Made by a program: the position numbers and the translations under genes. DNA of 64,000 nucleotides from Schistocerca nitens (taxonomy: Eukaryota; Arthropoda; Insecta; Orthoptera; Acrididae): NCBI RefSeq assembly GCF_023898315.1, contig NC_064621.1, positions 121,833,561 to 121,897,560 on the forward strand. The letters run 5' to 3'. The notes under the pieces were generated by a model. It searched no databases and was not told the DNA's origin. It saw only the letters and a list, made by a program, of their open reading frames with translations. Of this stretch, positions 32,840 to 44,099 are shown in pieces (the stretch's first letter is position 1; the number at the start of each line of letters is the position of its first letter).

Positions 32840-34200
32840 TAATTAACTGATGATGTTCTGAATGCAGGACACTGAAACATTTTAGGTATGTTTGTTAACC
32901 GATGCACTCGTGGAGTATACAGGGAAAAAAAAAATAGTTCTACTTACTGTCCCCAGGTGAAAATATGGCACTGTAAGCATTCAAATGAAAAATGTTTCCT
33001 GTTTTGACATGATGATGCTGCTTCTTGCTTGGGGAAGCATGTTGATTTAGGTTGACGTTTTCCATATGAAACGCAATTGCCATTGAGAAGAAAAACCATA
33101 CAATGTTGGTAAAGTTGATTGATCAGAATGGCACCAATAACAGGGGTGCAATGCAAGAATATTGCCAACAGAAACTGCTGAGAACAGGTCTCATATTAAT
33201 AAATCTGCTAAAGAATATGATCAAGAAATTTGATGAAACAAGTGGAATAGGTGGTGCAGCAGAGATAAGGAGGTGGTCCATTCCCTCGTTCGTCGATGAT
33301 GAAGTTGTTATAGCTATATTGACCGCGTAGCACATACCTCAAATTCTCCAGCCAGTGCTTGAGCCATCTCTCCCCTGGTCAACTATTCAAAAGATTTTAC
33401 AGCGCTTTTTACACTGGGGCTCCTACAAGATTCAGAATGTGAAAAAAATGAATCCCCAAGACAGGTTACAACACGGTGCTTCACGTTTAGTATTTTGGCG
33501 TGCATGGAAATGGACGACATGTGGCTAGGGAATATTCTTTGGATGAATGAGGCACATTTCACTCTGCATGGTGCAATGAATGCATGAAACTGTCAAATAT
33601 GGTGTTCTACTACACACATGTTGTGCTGGAACATCCATTGCATTAAGCTTATGAGACTCTGTGATGTGGTTTCAGAAGGCTCTTCATTCTCAGACCCTTT
33701 TCCTGCAAGATGAGGACGCCACACTGGCCTGTTTAAGTGTACTGTGATGCCTGCACACTATAAGGACCTCCTTGTGCAACACGTGATTCCAGCTTTTCAA
33801 GAATGCAACTGTGTCCATAACACTATTTTCATGGAAGATGGAGCAATACGTCACTTGCCAGGTGAAAGATTTGCTTCGAGAAACCTTCAGTAATGACCGC
33901 ATCATCTCTAGGAAATTTCAAGATGTGTGTCGTTCCAGATCCCTTGACCTAAATCTATGTGACTGGTTGTGCATATGTCTGACAGATGGTGTCTATCAGG
34001 GATCTATCCATACTCTTCCTGATCAAAAGAATAGCATAAGCTGACCTGTCACTCTGATTATACCGGATATGCTGCAACAGTTGACCACACCTTTTTTTGA
34101 CTGCAGCATGTTGCAGAGCCCAGAGAATATATTACACACACTGTCGTGTGGGAGTCAGAGGAATGAATCTCCTAAAATGTGATCACTGGAATAACAGTCC
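32840..34200 (+). pseudogene. DDE transposase pseudogene (Tc1/mariner-like superfamily)
   Basis: A nearly full-length transposase, read over several frames: MVKLIDQNGTNNRGAMQEYC (about 33103), MIKKFDETSGIGG (about 33218), SLPWSTIQKILQRFLHW (about 33368), then the catalytic part with NILWMNEAHFTLHG (about 33530), HVIPAFQECN (about 33783), FMEDGAIRH (about 33828), NDRIISRKFQDV (about 33892) and a DLNLCDW end (about 33948). In relatives the first catalytic Asp sits in LWTDEAHF; here it is Asn, so the site is lost. The second Asp (MEDGA) is kept. The same C-terminal arrangement is found in the deletion derivative at 12412-12894, so the families are related. I found no clear terminal repeats; the outer limits are approximate. 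Confidence 0.72.
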
Positions 34201-34209
34201 TTGAAATTC

Positions 34210-34900
34210 TGAAGGTAGCAGGAATACAACATAGGGAATTAAAGGTTATTTGAAACCTATAGATACCAGAGCGCAGGAAAGCATCAGCTGAAAAAACAGA
34301 GACAGATACAGATGTAACCTATCCTTAGTGGTATTCTCAATCTGTACACTGAGCTGGCAGTAAAGGCAACCAAGGAAAAAACTGGAAAAGGAATCGAAGT
34401 TTTTGGAGAAGGAATAAAAACTTTGAGGTCTGCAGATGACACTAATAGAGTCAGATACAACAAAGAAATGGGAAAAGCAGTTGAACAGAATGGATAGTCT
34501 CTTGAAAAGAGGTTATAATTTGAACATCAACAAAAGTAAAACAGTGTAAAGGAATGAAGATGAAATAAATCATCCAAAAGGAATTTGATTACGAGAGGAT
34601 AGATGAGTTTTGCTATTGGGCAGCCTTGTACAGAAATGAAACGTGGATGATAAACATAACAGACAAGGGAACAGAAGATTACATGGGTGGATTGTTGACT
34701 AATGAGGAGATACTGAAGCAAACTGGGGAAAAAATAAATTTAATGCACCACTCAAATAAAAGGAGCAGATTCAAATGGATATAAGTTGTTATAGTTATAT
34801 AGATGAGACGAGGCCTGCATAGGATAATGGTGAGCTGCATCAAACGAGTACAGTAACATAGCAAAATGGATCATTTGAATGTTATGAATGACAGTACAGA
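34210..34900 (+). pseudogene. RTE-type LINE remnant (copy B), RT C-terminal region
   Basis: Plus-strand blocks GIEVFGEGIKTLRSADDT (about 34392; FADD box changed to SADD), MDSLLKRGYNLNINKSKT (about 34490), a DEFCYW block (about 34601) and ALYRNETWMI (about 34624) match the RT end and the region after it. The central RT between the endonuclease part (to 32830) and this part is missing, replaced by the transposase pseudogene. Confidence 0.7.
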
Positions 34901-34959
34901 ACACAGTAGCAAGTATAACTGACACTGTCTTTGGGGCTTGCTGATTTTGAGAAATATGT

Positions 34960-35560
34960 TGACTGTTTCAGTAAAATATTTACACCCAGCCCTTGAGAAA
35001 AAAGGTGTTGATTTAACCTATGTCAGTAAATTAAAAAGCACATATCAATGCTGCAGTGTCCATTCATCAGAATAATGGGAAATTGGGAACTGAAGGAGGA
35101 GAGAGACGGCCCCAGACAATTTTTTCAAATCCATAAAGTGAGCAAATGAAGAACGAATATGCGTCAATGGGACATACCTTAATCACTTGCGTCTTGCTGA
35201 TGATACGCAGTTTCCCTCTACGGCAGGTGAACCTTCAGCAACAGCTAATGGAAGAACTTAATACAGCAAGTTGGAAAGTAGTCCTGAAAATCAATTAGAA
35301 TAAAACTAAAACAATTTACAACCAACACACAAAAAAATGTATATATTAACAATGATATTGTGGTACCAGCTGATGATATTTTGTATCTTGCACAGCTGTA
35401 GACATCCACATGGGTTGCAAAAGAAATAAATGGAACAGTCTAAGATACTAGTGAGATGAAAGGTCTGCACCACCACATCCAAAGAGCAGGAAGTAACACT
35501 CCTATGCTGTCATTACTTGTGAAGATGCTGGTACTGATTCTTCTCTATTCAAAATTCTCA
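34960..35560 (+). pseudogene. LINE RT remnant of a different family
   Basis: ICVNGTYLNHLRLADDTQ (about 35160) and a following leucine-rich stretch match RTs with the LNHLRFADD motif; the next segment (NNDIVVPADDILYLAQL, about 35349) is the usual downstream block. It is clearly distinct from the RTE-type copies around it. Multiple stops. Confidence 0.6.
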
Positions 35561-36719
35561 GCAGTTTAACAATGAATACATGTACAGCTTCTTCTTTCCT
35601 GCATAAAAAGTATTAATTTCAACAAGATAACAATATCTGATGTGTTGTACTGAGACAAATATAACCAGGTGCACAGGTTTGATGATGCCAGAAATAACTT
35701 CCACACTCATAATACACCAAAAATCTATTCTGCTATTCAAGCATTTACATCCCAGAACGATATTACAAGAGACCTGCAGGAACATTTGAGACCTCAGTCC
35801 CATCCTTTGTCTCTCCGGTTATTCCTAATGTATATATGTGAATAATGCTTAAGTGGTGCTGTGGAGCTGCATAATGTGAAAGAAACAAAGCTTATTTGCT
35901 TCTCTTTTCATAACGCATCACCTCCTTCCAACCCACTAATGGTTTCCACAGGTCCCTATTATCACACACACAATTTCTGAACCAAGTTGTTACAATTAGC
36001 ACACCAATGTAGTCAATTAAAGCACAAGTTTTAGACAACTCCAATAGTACATCCAGAATCTTTTTCTGGATTCCAGAAGGCTTTCTGGCAAGCATGAAAT
36101 GTAATTTACAACAGTAAGTATCAAAGAGAAATCATGCATAAAGTGTTAACACTGAATTTCATACTTTTAACTGGAAGTAATTATTGCCCATACTAGTATT
36201 TGTGCACACACCAATGTGAGTATTAATAATTGAATTTATTAGATTCATCTGATTTCTTATATTTGTCATATTTAACAAAGTTTAGAAAATACAGGGAAAT
36301 ACTGTCATTACGAATTTTTTGTTTATTTTACTATTGAAAGTGACACTGATAGTTTGCTTTTTAAGCTGCTGTTAATAATGTCAGACTTAAGTGTGGTGTT
36401 TGCTATAAAGTGAGTACACAACTGTATTCAAGCACTACAGTACCAGTCACTCAAAAATGCCTCTTGCAATAATTTTGAATGAATGTGAGTACAGCACAGG
36501 GCATATCTAATGCCAGAGCAGCAGAAAGGGGATAAACTACTCCTTACTGCCAGGGGTTGAATTGTACACTGGTCCTCTAATGAAGTGGCAACTATGGGAA
36601 AACCAAACTTTAGAGCAAATATGGTACAAGCTGATGGCTGAAAGCAAGGAAAAACTATCCCCCCCCCCCCCACTCCGTTTTCTGTGACTCAGGAGAATTA
36701 AAAAAAAAATATAAAAAAA
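35561..36719. other. No recognisable feature apart from a poly-C run
   Basis: AT-rich sequence. A run of 12 or more C begins at about 36660. No supported gene. Confidence 0.45.
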
Positions 36720-37700
36720 AATGACTGGCATTTTACAGGTCAGTGTGTGGAATGTTAGGTCCGAAGTTGGATATAGTGGGCATTAATGAAATACTGTGGC
36801 AAGAAGAACAGGACTTTTGGTCATGTAAATACAGGATTATCAACACAAAACCAAGTAGGAGTAATGCAGAATTAGGCCTAATAACAAATACAAAAATAGG
36901 AGTGTGCACACGCTACTATGAACAGTACAGAGATGAACACATTATTGTAGTGACAACAGACATTAAGCTAACACCCACCACAGTAGTACAAGTTTATACA
37001 AAAACTATTTGCAGATGAAAAGACTGAAAGAGTGTGTGATGACATAAAGGAAATCATTCAGATAGTCAAGCAAGGCAAAGATTTTATTGTGATGGGTGGC
37101 TGGAATGGTGAAGAAGGAAAAATAGAAAAGAACATGGCCTGGGAAGAAGGAAAAAGGATGGAGCTGCCAAGTAGAATTTTGCACAGAAAGAAGGTTCTAT
37201 ACATGAAAGAAATCTAGGAACACTGGAAGGTAACAGATTGATTACATAATGGTTAAGACAGAGATTTCAAAATCAAATTTTGAACTGTAAGACATTTCCA
37301 GGGACATATGTAGACTTCGGCTGCGATTTCTTGATAGTGAACTGTAGATTGAAACTGAAGAAATAGCAAAGAAGTCAGAGCTCAAGCAGATGGCTTTTTG
37401 ATGCACCGAAAGACCTGGGAGTTGTTTAGAGTTTTAAAGGTGGCATTAGGCAATGATTGACTGAAACAAGGGTAAGGAAAACAACAGAAGATGAATGGAT
37501 AGCCTTGAAAAATGAAATAGTGGAGGCAACAGAGAATCAAATAGACAAATAGAGAACACACGGTAGAAATCCTTGGATAACATAGAACACACCGAATTTA
37601 ACGAAAGGAGGAAATATAATTAAAAATGCAACAAATTAACCACGTGGAAGAAAGGGAATACAGATGTCTAAAAAACGAATTTAACAGGAAAAGTAAAATG
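36720..37700 (+). pseudogene. RTE-type LINE remnant (copy D), endonuclease region
   Basis: Open stretches 36743-37018 and 37032-37217 give LDIVGINEILWQEEQDFWS (endonuclease Glu block changed to NEI), YYEQYRDEHIIV, DDIKEIIQIVKQGKDFIVMG and a GWNGEEGKIE segment where the family has DWN. Further on come QNQILNCKTFP (about 37275) and WIALKNEIVEATENQID (about 37498). It is the same family as copies A and B. The reading is interrupted after about 37700 by microsatellite and foldback sequence, and the RT end resumes at 38940. Confidence 0.75.
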
Positions 37701-37755
37701 GTCAAGCAGGAGTAGCTCAATGACAAATGCAAGGCTGTCAACAGTGGCACCCAGA

Positions 37756-37856
<101 letters not shown>

Positions 37857-38099
37857 TAATATGAAACTCCTGCCACATGTTGTTAGTATCTCATTGGTCT
37901 GTCATGTTTTTCCCCAAATATACTATCTTCTTCCAATGTGGCTCAGGTAAGCTAAATTGTGGGACACTTGCTGTAGAAGCACATAACAACAGTATTTGAA
38001 ATTCTAGGAAGGAACAATATGTAACATAACGGAATAGCAACCACTCTCCTATGGCAGAATGATGTGTGGTGCATAAATACACTTAACAAAAAACAGTTT

Positions 38100-38905
38100 T
38101 TTCCTACCTTTTGAGCTCTTGCCCTTTTTCTAGCAAAGTGCACACATTCACACATTCAAATGCACACTCCGACAGCTATGATGGAATGGATTATTGGGAG
38201 CAGTTATCTGGCTTATGGAGGTGGGGATGGAAGATAGACAAGGAGGGGATAGCAAGTTAGTGAGAGGCAGGTCTTCCAGCAAATGAATGAATGGCTGCGC
38301 CAAAGACAAAATGAATTCAGAGGGTACAGTATCTGAGTGATGATGGGGGGGGGGGGGGGGGGGGGTGTTCGTGTGTTGGCAGAAGGCAATATATAATCTG
38401 GACGGTGAAGGAATGAGAGAACAGAAGAGAGTAGAAATGATTCCCACCTGCATAGTTCAGAGAAACTTTTGCTGGAAGGGGGTATCCAAATGACCCCCAC
38501 AATGAAGCAGTAGTTGATTTGGATACTTCCTTCCAGCATACGTTTTTCTGAACTATGCAGGTGGGAATTGTCTCTCCAGCACATCCTGCGCTCTTGCAAT
38601 CCCCTGGTTTCAGCCTCCGTTAACCTGTTTCCCACTGACTCAACTTACTTTTCCTTTCTGTCTAAACTGCTCCCACTCTTCTCCTGTCCAGATCATGCAC
38701 TCCTTTCTCCCAACAGCCAACTTCTCACTGTGCAACTGCTCAGTAGTGTGTTAAAAGACCTGCCTCTCATTACTCCACTACCCTTTCCTTGCCACATGGA
38801 TCCTTCCCTAACCCCTTCCCACCTCTATCAGCCCAGTCAACTATTCTCAATAACTGATAATCCATAATCAGTCTCACCATGGATGTGAGCATTTGGGTGT
38901 CTTTG
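38100..38905. repeat. ~800-bp foldback (inverted repeat) with a poly-G run
   Basis: Arms meet at about 38508. The inner arms are near identical: CCCACCTGCATAGTTCAGA at 38444 and, reversed, TCTGAACTATGCAGGTGGG at 38550. The outer arms show weaker matches, for example GACCTGCCTCTCATTACTCC (38757) against the reverse complement of about 38250-38275. A run of about 21 G lies at 38345-38365 in the left arm only. It is a non-coding foldback element inserted between the halves of RTE copy D. Confidence 0.8.
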
Positions 38906-38939
38906 TGATTGTGTTATGTGAATGTGTGTACTTTGGGGA

Positions 38940-39840
38940 GCAAAATGTTATTTACAACTTGTACAGAAAACTGACTGCAGTTGTAAGAGTAGAAGGACAC
39001 AAAAGAGAAGCAGAAGCTGAGAAAGGAAACAACATTATTGCTTATCCCCAATGTTCAATCTCTGCAATGAACAACCTGCGAATGAAATCAAGAAGAAATT
39101 TGAAAAGGAAATTAAAGTTCAGGGAGAAGAAATAAAGGTGTACTTAGCTGGTGACATTGCAATTGTCACAGACAGCAAAAGACTTCGAAGCGCAATTAAA
39201 TGCAATGGACAGTGTCTTGAAAGAATATAAGATGAACGTTAACAAAGGCAAAACAAGGATAATGGAATGTTGTCACATCAGGTGATGCTCAGAGCATTAG
39301 ATTAGGAACTGACATATTGAAAGTAGTAGATGAGTTTTGCTATTTAGACAGCAAAATAACTGCTGACTGCGTTACTGGAAAAGAGTAACTTGTTAACACT
39401 GAAAATAAATTCAAATTTCAGCATATCCATTATAGATGACGAACTGTGGCTGTTATTTAAACTGTCGATTTATCTGGTAATAAATATGCGACCAGTTGTG
39501 ACTGGCTGCATATTTATTACCAGATAAACTGTCAAAATAAATTCAAATGTTAAGTAGTCTTTTCTGAAGGTATTTGTCTGGAATGTAGCCTTGTACAGAA
39601 GCAAAACATGGATGATAACCAGTTCAGACAATATGATAACAGAAACTTTGGGACGTGGTGCTACAGAAGAATGCTGCAAATCAGAGTGAATAACTAATGA
39701 AGTGGCACTGAACTGAATTGGGGAGAAAAGAAATTTATAGCTCAATTTGACCAAAAGAAGGGATTGGTTGATAGGTCACATTCTGAGGCATCAAGGAATA
39801 GTCAATGTAATCTTCGAATTGAAGATCGCAATAACAACAA
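38940..39840 (+). pseudogene. RTE-type LINE remnant (copy D), RT C-terminal region
   Basis: Blocks MDSVLKEYKMNVNKGKT (about 39204), VVDEFCYLDSKITADC (about 39327), LYRSKTWMI (about 39594), LMKWH/IGEKRN-like (about 39695-39735) and LIGHILRHQGIVNVIFE (about 39770) are the end of the RTE-type protein. The FADD region (about 39140) is not clear. The position after copy D endonuclease sequence supports one element split by the foldback. Confidence 0.7.
39469..39528. repeat. Perfect 20-bp hairpin arms with nested stem
   Basis: TTTATCTGGTAATAAATATG (39469-39488) pairs with CATATTTATTACCAGATAAA (39509-39528). The 20-bp loop contains CCAGT/ACTGG, extending the stem. It lies inside RTE copy D and is not part of that family's usual sequence, as far as I can tell. 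Confidence 0.9.
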
Positions 39841-41213
39841 CAACATGGTTTGTGGATGGCCTATCCACTAACTGTACAGAGATATGATTTTGCAGTGGAA
39901 AACACACACAAAGTGGAGGTTAAACTCTTTCAGTTGCAACCTCTGCTAGTTCCTGTTGCCCACTTATCTGCCCTTAGTTCCTTGCCATCCTTATATTCCT
40001 ATCTCTATTTGCATTCTACTTCAAATTTTATACTTCTCCTTGCCTTGCAGTTTTCTCTTTTTGATCAATTTCTCTTGGTTCTCTTCCTTTCCAGGATTGC
40101 TGTCATCCTTTCGCAATAGATCAGCATTATTTCTATATCCTAGCATTGTTACCCGACACCCTACTCCTACCGTTTTGCTGTGTGAGTGTGCGCAACTCCC
40201 TTCCTGACCCTTCTGAGAGCCACCCTTGTTATCACATTTCTAGCCATATCCTATGCTGTCCCTAGCTGCAGCTTGTTTACTTTGTGCATTTCCCACTTTG
40301 GCTGCACTGTCAAAGAAAAACACTTTGGCTGCACTCTCAAAGAAAAAAAAAGTCGTTTTTTTTACTTAATGTATACTCTTTTGCCCAAGGCTTGCATTAC
40401 AATATTTTTACATACATTTACAAAGGATACGAAGAAACTATGTCCAACATTAAATGGTAACTGTAATATAATTTTGAGAATATGAAAACTTCATAATGAA
40501 CAAATATTCCCCCTCTACAACAGGCACCTATTTTGAATATAAACACCCCTCTCGAACACACACAAATTATTAAAACAAACACAATTCCACTGGGCATTAT
40601 GAATTCTTTTAAGAGAAACTAGGAAAAACATCACACAAAATCCTTTTAAAATTCAGAAAAAAAAACAAGAAGCTAGCACTATGGTCCATATTCCCAAGTT
40701 TTGCTATAGCATACATCAGTCAAAAATCCAAAAATATCCCAAACACTTAAGAAAGAAAATATATGAAATTAATGCAAATGCAGACAATTAGCAAACTATT
40801 TAATTTTTGGCTGTAACTATTTCTTCCTTGGGTACAATAAATGAAAAAAGGGGGCTTTCACTTATCCATTTAGTAACTTCTTGAATTCTCAAGACTAGCT
40901 ATTAAAAGTTATCTGCAGGCAGCTGGGGACTCGTGTAAATTGCTATTGAATGTGGTGGTGATTGCCATATTTTTCTGCTCCACAATAACCTAAAATGACA
41001 ACCAATACAAACATTCTGCAGATTCTTCTAACACTCGAGAAGTTACATAAAAAAAGGGGGGGTCGAGGATGACGATATACTACCTGCACACTACTGACTG
41101 CCTTTCATTTGCTGACATGAACACATCATCACAATATCAGGCATTACAACCCTCACACAAACATTTGTTTCCTTTAAGGTCGCATTTTCTATCCATCTAA
41201 CCTACTGTTTACA
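39841..41213. other. No gene; 27-bp tandem duplication at 40294-40347
   Basis: A CACTTTGGCTGCACT-starting 27-bp unit is present twice with one mismatch (40294-40320, 40321-40347). The remaining sequence, including the open frame 39850-40119, shows no recognisable motif. Confidence 0.6.
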
Positions 41214-41766
41214 AGGGAGGGTGGGGGCGAGAGGGGAGAGGGAAGGGGGTGAGAGGGGAAAGGAAAGGGGGTGAGAGGGGAAAGAAAAGGGGGCGAGAGG
41301 GGAAAGGAAAGGGGGCGAGAGGGGAAAGGAAAGGGGGCGAGAGGGGAAAGGAAAGGGGGCGAGAGGGGAAAGGAAAGGGGGCGAGAGGGGAAAGGAAAGG
41401 GGGCGAGAGGGGAGGGGAAAGGGGGCGAGAGGGGAGGGGAAAGGGGGCGAGAGGGGAGGGGAAAGGGGGCGAGAGGGGAGGGGAAAGGGGGCGAGAGGGG
41501 AGGGGAAAGGGGGCGAGAGGGGAGGGGAAAGGGGGCGAGAGGGGAGGGGAAAGGGGGCGAGAGGGGAGGGGAAAGGGGGCGAGAGGGGAGGGGAAAGGGG
41601 GCGAGAGGGGAGGGGAAAGGGGGCGAGAGGGGAGGGGAAAGGGGGCGAGAGGGGAGGGGAAAGGGGGCGAGAGGGGTGGGGAAAGGGGGCGAGAGGGGAG
41701 GGGAAAGGGGGCGAGAGGGGAGGGGAAAGGGGGCGAGAGGGGAGGGGAAAGGGAGAGAGGGAGAGA
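41214..41766. repeat. 22-bp G/A-rich minisatellite, about 25 copies
   Basis: The unit is GGGGGCGAGAGGGGAGGGGA plus AA (22 bp). The first ~7 copies carry a GGGGAAAGGAAAG variant, while the later ones carry GGGGAGGGGAAAG, so the array has two blocks. It is strand-asymmetric (G/A on plus, C/T on minus). Because 22 is not a multiple of three and the unit has no stop, all three frames repeat every 22 residues. This creates long open frames on both strands (for example 41249-41785 plus and 41202-41828 minus). These are not genes. Confidence 0.95.
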
Positions 41767-42511
41767 AGCAGCAGCTTTAATCTGACTACTATAGAACCAC
41801 ATCGCTGGCCATGGCAAAGCCTCGCCATTCTATGACTGTGTTTTCACTAAATAGGAAAGTGATATATTGAGCACTATATGTACAAATTTTAATTACTAAC
41901 AACAGTATAACACTTAACATATAGTTTTTGCTCTATTTTTATACTTATCGATAACAGCACTAACACACTTGATACAAATTTCTATGGCTTCCAGCCACTT
42001 TAAGTTGTTCAAAGCCCTTTAGTACTTGTCATGGGGTTGATACCACTGAGCTGCTACAGTGATGCTACTGGTCATGGGGTCACTTGTGCATAGTCCTTTG
42101 TTACAAGTTTAGTATTTGACAGCAATTCAGATTTCCTGCTCATCCCAAGTATTGATACTGAAGAAAAGTCAAGAGCTACCCGGGCTTCATACTATATACT
42201 GTAGATGCTGCTTCTGCCGAGGGTGCTGCAGTCGGACTGTCTACCAACATGAGTGCCATTAAATACTGTGGCCACAAACTTATCCAGTAGTTCTAGGCAT
42301 TCTCTGAACACTTCGACATGTGCAATTGATAGTAAAGTGACTGACCTTGCATAAGTAGATTTTTAATTTTGGATCACTCCCTAAATATATGTGACTTTAT
42401 GACAGCTTTTGCTACACTCTGGACATTGCTTCTGGCTAGCCATTCACTTCATGAAGTCCACTGTCATCAGCCACAGGAAACACACTTGTTCCTTTGGTTC
42501 CTGCAATTGTA
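41767..42511. other. No recognisable feature
   Basis: AT-rich spacer up to the mariner element. Confidence 0.4.
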
Positions 42512-43824
42512 CAAGGGGGAGTCAAATGAAAACCTTAAATTTGTAATAACAAATCGTAATTTCACGCCGTTTTCCTGTAAGTTGATAAGCGTGCTACAAA
42601 CAGTGTGCAGAATGGCATGTAGGTGGCAGCATAGTGCAGGTGCACACACACCGTCGCAGTATCAGTATAAAGATGGCTGCCCCACTGGCGACTTGCACCA
42701 GGGAAGAGCAGCGTTCTGTTATTCGGTTTTTGCATAGCGAAGGTGAGAAACCTATTGAAATTCATCGACGAATGAAGATTAAGTACGGTGATGCATATTT
42801 GTCACAGCAGCAAGTCTACGAATGGAGTAGGAAGTTCGCAAATGGTGTGACTTCAGTGGAAGATGCTCCACGTCTGGGTCAGGCACAACGAGTTGTGACT
42901 TCACAGAACATTGCAGCAGTTGAAGCCATAGTGAAGGGAAACCGCCGAGTGACACTGAATGACATTGCAGCATGTTTACAGATTAGTCATGGGTCAGCAC
43001 ACCACATTGTGCATGATGTGCTCCAATTTCACAAAGTGTCTGCAAGATGGGTGCCACGGCAGCTGACTCCTGAAATGAGAGCACAACGTGTTGATGCTTG
43101 TGAAGAACTTCATCGGCGCTTTGAACGAGAAGCTGATGGCTTCCTTGCAAGAATCGTTGCTGGGGGCGAAACCTAGGTTCACTTCCACCAACAGGAAACG
43201 AAGAGAGCGAGCAAGGAATGGCGCCATTCCTCATCACCAAAACCAAAGAAGTTTCGAACAGAATCATCAGCAGGGAAGGTTATGCTGACTCTCTTTTGGG
43301 ATGAAAAAGGCATCATTTTGGAGCATTACATGTCCAGAGGGACCACTATCACCAGTGCATCATACACAGATCTCCTAAAAAAATCATTTGCGGCCTGCAA
43401 TCAAATCAAAGCGGCGTGGATTGCTGTCAGCAGGCATCCTTTTGCAACATGACAATGCAAGGCCCTACACTGCCTGTACAACAGTTGCAACAATCACAGA
43501 CCTGCATTTTGAGTGTCTTCCTCATCCACCATACTCACCAGACCTTACCCTAAGTGATTTCCGGTTGTTTGGACCACTCAAAAGACACCATGGGAGGAAA
43601 GAAGTTCCATTCTGATGAAGAGGTACGCCATGCAGCGCACGAGTGGTTGCACAGGCTACCATAAGAATTTTTTCTTAATGGAATTTGTGCACTTTGTAAG
43701 TGCTGGAGGACTTGCATTGAGCGTGGTGGAGATTATGTTAAAAAGTGATACAGCTTTGTACCACTTCCGCACAATAAATAATATTTTTAAAAAATATTTA
43801 AGGTTTTCATTTGACTCACCCTCG
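42512..43824 (+). mobile_element. mariner DNA transposon, inactivated
   Basis: 1313 bp bounded by inverted repeats: GGGGGAGTCAAATGAAAACC near 42516 and, reversed, GAGGGTGAGTCAAATGAAAA from 43822. TA lies on each side (42510-42511 and 43825-43826), the target duplication of this superfamily. It contains a transposase pseudogene with three visible lesions. The size matches a complete mariner. Confidence 0.92.
42673..43176 (+). pseudogene. mariner transposase, N-terminal part to premature stop
   Basis: The frame starts at the ATG 42673 (MAAPLATCTREEQRSV), giving 167 residues with the two helix-turn-helix DNA-binding parts: EEQRSVIRFLHSEGEKPIEI, then SQQQVYEWSRKFANG, and later VTLNDIAACLQISHGSAHHI and the WVPRQLT linker. 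It ends at RIVAGGET followed by a stop. In active relatives this reads TGDETW, so the first catalytic Asp is Gly (GAC to GGC type change) and the Trp codon is TAG. The rest of the enzyme continues out of frame in 43177-43824: LTLFWDEKGIILEHYM (about 43280), then after a frame change at an A7 run (43377-43383) HLRPAIKSKRRGLL and LLQHDNARPYTA (about 43438), PYSPDLTLSDF (about 43530). Confidence 0.92.
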
Positions 43825-43826
43825 TA

Positions 43827-44099
43827 AGTTATCATACATTGCGTTCTACCTACACTGAACAGTACAGAAAAGCGGCAATGAAGACTTTCTTACTGTGCAT
43901 CACAGTGATGCGAAGCACTGATCTTCTGTTTATAAAGTTTTGATAGCTGCAACAGCAAGAACAGGAATTGCTGTCACAATTATTTCAAAACCAACAACAG
44001 TCAGCAACATCATACCTCCGCCTCAATCATTCACTTGCTGCAATGACGAAGGTGAGAGTGGGAGGTCGATTTAAGTCAGTTTGTTATTCACTGCATGGC
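43827..44099. other. No recognisable feature
   Basis: Short spacer; possibly decayed retroelement leader. Confidence 0.35.

Noticed and set aside
41202-41828. Long Pro/Ser/Leu frames and Gly/Glu/Arg frames in the minisatellite
   Set aside because: All are produced by the 22-bp repeat having no stop codon in any frame; no start context, no unique sequence.
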